Positions 23,901-32,900 of a stretch of 64,000 nt of DNA are shown one piece after another; position 1 is the first letter of the stretch; every line of letters starts with the position of its first letter. The stretch is taken from the NCBI RefSeq assembly GCF_036711975.1, contig NC_091973.1, positions 124,001 to 188,000 of the forward strand. The letters are read 5' to 3'. Both the position numbers and the translations under genes were made by a program. This DNA comes from Onthophagus taurus (Eukaryota; Arthropoda; Insecta; Coleoptera; Scarabaeidae). The notes under the pieces were generated by a model. It had not been told where the DNA came from and searched no databases. It saw only the letters and a list, made by a program, of their open reading frames with translations.

Positions 23901-26900
23901 CTATTCGAACGTGGTATTAAACATATTTAAATCCTCAAACGAAGTCGCCGCACTCTGGTCCAACATTTGTAGCATATCCGACAGTTCGTGCGGTTGCGTT
24001 TGTTGGGGTGGCCCCGAGCCGCTCGACCCGGGGCCTCCGCCGTCCGACGCTTGACTTGTCGTTTGCCAAGTCCATTGATAAGGCGTCGGTGCCGTCGTGC
24101 CGCGCGCTCCTCCACTTAGTTGCGTGTAGGTCGGTCCCGGCGACCTCGGACTGGGCTGGTTGAACTGGTAACTTTCGGCCGTCGGCTGTGGTTGTCGAAG
24201 ACTCCACGGCGCCGCCGCCGGCGTGGGGCTCGTTGTACTACCCTTCGTCAAACGACCCAAAACCGTACTGCTACTGCTCGTCACGTTCGTCTGCGATGGA
24301 GAACCGTACGTTATCGGAGATGGCGTTGGTTCGTACGTTGTGTACACGTTTTGACCGCTACTCGGTCTTGGTACTTGTTGAGGCGCTGCAAAACAATGAA
24401 AACAATTTTATTATTAGAGACTAAAAAATAAAAGATTAGTTTGAATGAAATTACTTTGGATGTGTGTGGGAGGTATCATATGCGTATAAAGTGTGTCCCG
24501 ACGTTGTAAACTGTAGTCTAAACCGGGTTGTTGTTGGTAAGAAACTTGTTCGGGCGCATCCGTGGCTGGCTCATTTCCGGCGTGCAACGATTTGGCGGTG
24601 CTGTTTGTGCAAACTATATACTCAACATCGTCCGTATAAGGATTTAAGAAGGCGTACGCTGATGTGCGCAACCAAACCCACTCTCGATTTTTGGCTCGGA
24701 ATCGGTACATAACTGATAATACTTGTCCTTTTAATTTTAACACTAAAAATAAGCAACATTAAAAATAAAAAAATCGATTAATTTCAATGTATTACTTTAC
24801 CTTGTTCAAAGCTATCCTTCATATGGGTTTGATCTTCTAAATGAAAAAACTCAAAACAGCTCTTCCCTAAAAGTTCTGTGGGCGCGTAACCTAAAAGTCC
24901 GATTACACGTTGATCGACAAAACTAAATTTGCCGTCTATCGAATGTCGCGAGATGAACTCGGCGGTATTATTGGATCCGGATAATTCGCTGGTGTTTGGT
25001 GTTGAGGTGACTTGCAACCGGCCGATCGCGACCAGACAACAATGGGACGAGTGAATCTCTTCTTCCGGCTGCCGCTCTAACTGAACACCTGTGAACATAT
25101 CTGACGCGTTTCTACTTAGCCCTTTGTACACTTTATCTTCGCTCTTTAGTTTAAATTAATTTTATCGGAAGTTATTTCTTCCCGATAAAATTATTTAAAA
25201 ATAAGTGAGAATAGAAAGTGTTGAATCTTACTTGCGCTATTGCTTTTACCTGTAGGTGGCCAATTTTTAATGTATCCCGTACAATGTACGACAGCGTAGT
25301 TTTGTCCATCCCTTCCGGGACCCAAACTATTTCGTTGCTTCAGTCTGTTCAAGTGCCCCACTGCCATGTTTTCCGGTGTTAAATTTCCTACCTTCATCCG
25401 ACAAATAAAACCCCTTCGCGACCCCATACAAAGTCTCATTGAAGCTATAAATAATTACGAATAAAATAATCAATTAAAAACGCAAAAAATACTTACATTG
25501 ATGCCCCTCCTTCTTTACTGTTCCCGTTTTCAAATCGAGTATTCTCCCGCTATTTTGAGGTTCCTGCGTAGATAACTGCTCGCGAACCTTCTCCACGTCT
25601 TCCGGATGAAGGTTATCGTAAATACACGACCCGTACCAATCACTTTGGGCGTAATTTAACACCGGAGCCACCGAATCGGATACGTAGATTACTCTTCCTG
25701 TATCACAACTTACTACAAACAGGAAACCGTCGGCCGCTTCAAGTATCAAATGTTTTAATTCTTGGTCGGTTAAAAATGATGGCTTATATGTTCCGTCTGT
25801 ACTTGTATTCCCGGTCCCTACAAAGAAACAAATCGTATTTTCTCAAATCATCGATAGGAAATTTTTGAAAACACCCCGTTTTCAAAACCGGCTACGTTTT
25901 GTGCTACAACGAGGCGCATAGGGTTTACGAATTCGTATTTGAACACTGGGGCAGTAGGTTTACAACCCCCTCGTCGATGTTACACGACCACCGCCTATAT
26001 ACGTGTTTACGTTTTCGCACGGAAACGTGCATTTTGCTAATCCAAATATGGATAAACGCGGCTACGTTTTCCGCTCGAATCACCCGAAAATATAATAAAA
26101 ATATTATCTCGCCAAAAACTTGCTTCCCATTCTCATCCATATACAGTGTGATTGATTTTAGTGATCATAACTGATTTAGCAGGTATAGTCGTACACTTCT
26201 CAAAATTTCTCTCAGATGCATTAATATTGAAAAACATATGAAAATTTGCTGAATCACGTGAAACCAACTCTACCCTGCTTGAAGTTTATGGAATAAAATA
26301 TTGTTCATGATACTTGGGGCGGCCGTATTATTTCTCATATCACAAACAATATTTAGGATGACCGACGTCTACGAAGCAAACAAAGGTAAGAAACTAACGT
26401 TCTAATATAACTCATTTAAAACGATCAAAATTAATCAATTTTTCTTGATAAAACACTCGGCATTCGGGGTATACTACAAAAAAAACTGTTAGAGTTTTGT
26501 GGAAAATTTTGTTCTTAGCAATATTGCTCTCTTTTACTTTTGCTCTCAAACGCATAAATATCGAGAAAATACGAAAATTTGTAAATTTGCTGAATTCGTA
26601 GTTTTACAAGGTGTTAATGGTATCACTCAAGATTCGAAGCGTGATACCAACTCTACCCTGCTTGAAGTTTTTCGAGTAAATAATCTCGGCCGACTTCGAA
26701 GACGTCGGCCGCTCTAAATATTGTTCATGATACTTGGGGCGGCCGACGTCTTCGAAATCGGCCGAGATTATTTCTTATATCACGAACAATATTTAGAGCA
26801 TCCGATGTCTACGAAACAATCAAAGGTAAGAGCATAAGATTCTAATATAACTCATTTGAAACGATCAAAATTAATTAATTTTTGAAGATAGAACACTCGG

Positions 26901-29900
26901 GATTCGGAGTAAACGACAAAAAACTTTTAGAACAAAAGTTGTAGCAAATTCTATTCTTAGCAATATTGCTCTCTTTCACTTTTGCTCTCAGAAGCATAAT
27001 TATCGATGAAAATACAAAAATATAAAAATAAGATGAATTCACTAGTTGTTAACAGTAACGCTCGGGATTCGGAGCATATTCCAAATAATGTTTTATAATC
27101 CGTAATCAAATTGGGCACGTTCCATTTAAAGTTTTGAATATTCGGTGTATCTAACACATTTGATGCTCAATTGTTTTTTAGAATATGGCAAATAACAGAA
27201 TATTAAATGTGGAGCAACTTTTCTTCTATAACATTTTGTCATATCTCCAGCAATAATGTAAACATCTGCTGTAACAGCTAAAATCAAACACTGTATAGAC
27301 TTTTTTATTTTTTATTAAAAAAATCTCATCTAAATAAATAAATTGACCGTGAGGAAAGTAAACGATGGTTCCCTAGTATCGTGGTAGTATGCAAAAGAAA
27401 ACGACCATTTTGTCAACCCGACGTGCATCATACTACATTCTTTATACGCGTCGTTCAACTGTACTCGTTAAAGAAGACAATGCTTCATGTAAATGCGACT
27501 AATTTTTATTCACGGCCCGTTCCGCTCATCCGGTAACATAAAATTCTTAAAATATCGAATTAACATTTTCAGAAACGGTTGGAACAGTTTAATAGCTTTT
27601 TTAAGACTTTTTTTGCATTGTTATTAAAAGAAATCACCAAAACTTACATATATATATATTTAAATATAAAAAATTAGTAAAAATAAGCAAAATAAAAAAA
27701 TTTGATAAATTAATTTTGATATGTATATCAAGGGATTTGATGGAGATAGTGATGATATTACTACATCAGGTTAAATCAAAGATTATAGCGCTACAAATAA
27801 TTCTGATTCGTTAATATTCCATAACGGAATGATACGTGATTATAATCACTATGCATCGTACGTCTCACGAAAGAAAGTTATTCAAAATGGCCGTTCGAAC
27901 GATGTACTGACGTTATAACACTTTATAAAACTATTCGTAATTGTTAAAAACATTTATTTTATATTAATCAAAAAAAAATTTTTTATCTTGATGAAGATAT
28001 CTTACCCCTTAAAGCTTTCATATGAGCCACTGCCATCCTCAAAATGGTCAGTTTATCGGGTTTCCGGGCTAAGGCGCTGCAGGTGGGCACCATATCGGAT
28101 AATTCCGTAATGTACGCTGTCATCTTGTTCCGCCGTCTCCTTTCGATTTCGCAATGGTTCTCCCTACAGTAATTCGAAAGCAAAACGATCGGTCATTACA
28201 ACTTCGTCTACAATGTTCCACTTGTTATAAATCAAAAGGAAACGAAAAAGACAAAAAAACACAAAAGAATAAAAAACAACGGTTCTAAAATACCATTATA
28301 GTTCTCCGGTTCAAACATAGCAGTGTATGTACGTCACGAAGTTTTAGTTTTCAAAAATAGTACCGACATAAACATGCCGGGTAAAGTATTGAACGAGTGA
28401 CGAGAAAGTAGGTGTAATGGCACTTTCAAAAGAGAGTAAAAGTCATAGTGAAATCACCAAAAAAAAAATTAAATTGGAAAATTTTCGAAATACTTTTCGA
28501 AACAAAAAACAGGCAAAAATCATTAGCGTTTCAGGATTCTCCAAGAAAGTCAGCTTAGCCGCAAAACCGCGAACAATTATAGAGCACTAAACGAGCGAAT
28601 AACGCGCTGTGAAACATTGTTAAGTTAAATTGCGCACGCGTTCTTGTACTCATCGAATGAAGTGTTATTAAACCATAACGTTATTTTGATCATTTTTTGA
28701 TTTTGAGTTTAATCTAATATACTAAGATAAAAATGTCAAGATGTTGGTGGAGGTGACGGTCATTTATAAAAAGTGTTCGAAACGGATTTTCGTTGTTTCT
28801 GGTTATCCTTTCGAGTTAGTAGTGGCGTTGCGACGACGTTCACCGCCGAGGCGAGCTGGCGAGGGTCGCGAGAGAGTCGAGCGAGCGTCTGGCGATCGTG
28901 ACCGGCCGCGGGGGAGGCGGCGTCGGTCCGCCGTCGGGCCACCGTTCCCACGCTGCTGCTGAGGTCCCGCGGGCCTTCCGCGGGCCCCCCGCGCCGCCGC
29001 CCCTGCTTCGGCTACGGCCCCGGCCCCGACCGGCATCATCCTCTCATTTCCTTGTGTCGCAATCCGACCTGAGAATACGAGGCGCGCTCGAAACCTCCTC
29101 CTCCTCTTTCTCCTCTTCGGCTCTACTCGCTTCTCGAGCTCCGCAATACGCTAATAAAGGTTACATACCTAGACCACTTCTTCTTCTACTTTTCTTCTTC
29201 TTATTCTTCTTTACTCTCCTTTATCAATTTATTTATTCTTATTCTTTAAAAACTTTTAAATATATGGATTTATTTAAATTCTCATAAGGAGTCAATAATG
29301 AGATATTAATATATATACACGGTGTTTCACTTGCCAAGTATCTCTGGAATGGGTTGAGATATATTAGTTATGTAAGAAATTGTTGTTAGAGTACGTAAAT
29401 GACAGTCTAAGATTATCTTGAGACCAATATCGATTGTTTTGCTTAGATAGTATTCCATTATTATGGAAACAACTCTCCTTGCAGTACAGAATGTTATTGA
29501 GAAAGTTGTCTCTTTATGCCAAAACTGAAATTTGTTGAAGTTGGTCCGCCTACCTTATGTATAATATATGTAATGTAATGTAGTTGCCGTTTATTTTTAT
29601 ACAATGAATAATACCAATACGTAAGAACTGAAATCATTTACGAACTCTAGCAGCAACTTCTTACAAAACTACTACATCTCAACCCATTCCAGAGATACTT
29701 GACATGGGAGCTTTAAGTGAAACACCCTGTATATCAAAATAACGAAATCGGTATTACATGTAACTTTGATATTTAAAATGTTAGTAATAAATTACGATTG
29801 GGGTCTGCGATGGTTACGGTACGTTTTGAATGATCTTATTGCGTTGCAACATAGTGACAATTTAGTGTTGATTAAATTTTGTATCAGCCGTAAAATATAA

Positions 29901-32900
29901 GGCAATTTATACAAAAAATAAAATATTCTACAAAAAGCCTACGGCTAGAAAGAAAAAGATAGAAAGAAGAATAAATAGATACCTTGCAAATCGTTCTTTA
30001 TCCTGAATACTGTCGTCTTCCATTCTTGAATATTTGCTACCGCTCGGGTCGTCTTCATCGGACCTGAAAAACAAAAAGGAATTTCAATAGGGTGAGCGGA
30101 GACGCTACTTTGGTTCTTCTTCCACATTGTCGAAGGGGCTCTTTGTTCTGGAAACTTATCTGTACCGCATCTCCTAACCTATATATCGCGTTTTAAGTAG
30201 TCTCTTTTTTTCACCTCGAGCTCGGCTTGCTGGTTTATTCGTTCGTTGGGTCGTTCGCTTGCGGTTTTTCTATATTACAAAAATGTCGCGCTCGTTAATT
30301 AACCTCTGACCCGGCGGCTTAAAGTGAATTATCGGTAATAAATATGTTATTTGCTCGGAGGGTAACGGTACCTCTATTATCCGATTTACGGTTTACTAAT
30401 GAGGCCTTTATCAGTGCATCGCGGCACGTAACGTAGATTTAGTGTTACAACGGAGGGGATGACGCCCGATCCCGGAGTAATTCTACCTCAAATATCACCC
30501 CCTGCATGCGCCCTTTTCCCCCTATAAACGCCCTCAAAACTGCACCAGTTATTACCCACCACAATTATTACATTTTAAACTTATTCCATCTTCGAAACCG
30601 AATATAATCTACCGATAATAATTCCAACAATTGTATCCATTATACAAATAACTTTAATCAAATTAGCAGAATATATACGCTAACAATGGCAAGAAAACGA
30701 AAACGAAAAAAAAAAACCTGTTCTAAGAAATAGCCTAAAGCGAGGATTTTTTTTCTGTTGATAGAAATTTATCGGAACGCACATTAATAATAGAATTATT
30801 CATTGGGAATTTTCGTCTTTGATAGAGTTTTTATAAAAATTTGTCTTTAGATACTTGATTCGATTCGATTCGTTAAAGTGTTGACTAGGCGATTCGATAT
30901 CAAAATTCAACATTGTCGCGTGTTCGCAGTAGTAGTATATAAACAAGTCGACTTGTTATTATTTCGCAACTAAATGTATAGTTAACCCAATAAAACAACG
31001 CCGATAGGCTTTCGACGTGTTGCAAGATCGACAAGTTGAACATTCGGATATTTTAGAACAGTATTGTAATCTTGTAAATAATACGTGTATTTGTGTAACT
31101 CGCGTGTGGTCGACAGAACGAATACGATACAGGCCTTAAACTCTGTTTATAATTAATTTAATATTTTGATTCAACTTCGCTTATCGACCGATTATGATTG
31201 GCTCCCGGTAATTTTCCTAAAAGGGCCCATACCGAACCTGTTTTTAAACATCGCGTGCTGCAAAACCCACGTTTCTTTATTCGCCGACGGACGAGTTGAA
31301 AATTATTATCGGATTTAACGCAAAACAATGTACAGACGCTATCTACCGAACCGCGTCGTTAATCTGCATATTATTCATTTTTATCTACGTACGTGCCAAT
31401 CCATGCTATTCTATTATATACAATTTTTTTGTTATTGGAACGCACGCAAAAATTATTTCCAAGTGTTTTGTTATTAACGAGCGCCCAATTCGTTATTAAT
31501 ATTAATTATTTTCTTTTTTTACAAATTCTTCGAAAAACTTTTATAATGAAATCTGAGTATCCTGTTTCATATACCCAAACACAAAATAAATAAATTAAAT
31601 AACATAACATGAATGTTTTGGTAATATTATTTATTTATTTATATATATATATATATACAGGTTGTATCAAATGTCTGGAATATAGCCAATAACTTTGCCA
31701 TTTGTGATTTTAAAGAAAACTGTTTCAAATAAAAGTTTCTTTACTAATTGTGGCGCATTCTTTGGCGATATTTGCTTGTTCGCATTGTTTTTTGTTTCGC
31801 TGCTATGACAACCAACATTGCTATTTTAAATGGGATGCATATCTTTATTTTGCATATTTTGATAGAGGATAAATCTCTCTACGCGATGAACATATCAAAT
31901 CATATGGTTGTATAAGATGAAAATCGAGAAAAAATGCGTTTTCTGTAAAAATTAAATCAACAAATTACAATCAAGTACACAATTTTTTAACATTTAAAGC
32001 TATCAATGGCGTTATTTCAGCACCTACTTTATCCTCTATCAAAATACGCAAAAAAATATATAATATGCATTCCATTTAAAATAAGACTGTTGGCTGCCAT
32101 AGCAACGAAACAAAAAACAATGTAAATAAGCAAATATCGCCAAAAAATGCGCCACAATTAATAAAGAAACATTTATTTGAAACATTTTTCTCTAAATCAC
32201 AAATGGCGAAGTTACTTGCTATATTGAAGACATTTGATACACCCTGTACAATACACAGGGTTTCCCAAAAGTAACGGATAAATTGGTTAAAACAATTAAA
32301 ATCGGTTTATGGAAAATTATCTTAAAGTTTCATGATTTTCCATTCATTTGAAATAGCAAAATAGCAGTAGCCATGCGTAACCAACTGTTTCAGATATCAA
32401 AAATTAATCATTCTCAAATGAATGGAAAATCATGAAACTTTAAGGCGATTTTTCTCGAAAATTTTCTTATGTAGCTAACATTAATTTTAGTTGTACCAAA
32501 TTCAGAAAAAAATCCTCCTTCATATTCCGTAATAAAAATGGGAGATTTCTATTTGAAAAAATTAGCAATGACGTCAAAATTGCAAAAAAAAATTAAATCC
32601 TTAGAGCCGTCTAAGCGATTTTTCCATAGACCGTTTCTAAATGTTTTAACGAATTTAGCAGATACCTTTGGGAAGCACTGTATATTGGACGAAATTCGAG
32701 CAAGAAATGTAGAGAGTAGTGAAGAAATGAAATAAAACAAAACGGCGCAAACCGCGGAACGGTAAAGTTTAAGGCCGCAGAACGGATCCGGGGAAAGTAA
32801 ACAACAGTAGAGTGTGTGCGCCAATCCGCAATCGTATAAAGACAGGAAAGTACTGTTACTGTTACGTTCAAAAAGAGTATACTCTAAAACCTCAACATCA

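Larger units (their letters stand above)
25818..28005. other. tango intron 4
   Basis: About 2.2 kb of intron. It contains a tandem pair of units of about 384 bp carrying palindromic repeat B (26216-27070), a copy of the CAGTGTTTGATTTTAG family (about 27040-27294), and AT-rich filler. The small minus-strand frame at 25925-26140 is not supported as an exon. Confidence 0.6.

Noticed and set aside
23927-24431. Several overlapping frames opposite or shifted to the last tango exon
   Set aside because: Shadows of a GC-rich coding exon; the tango frame explains the sequence fully.
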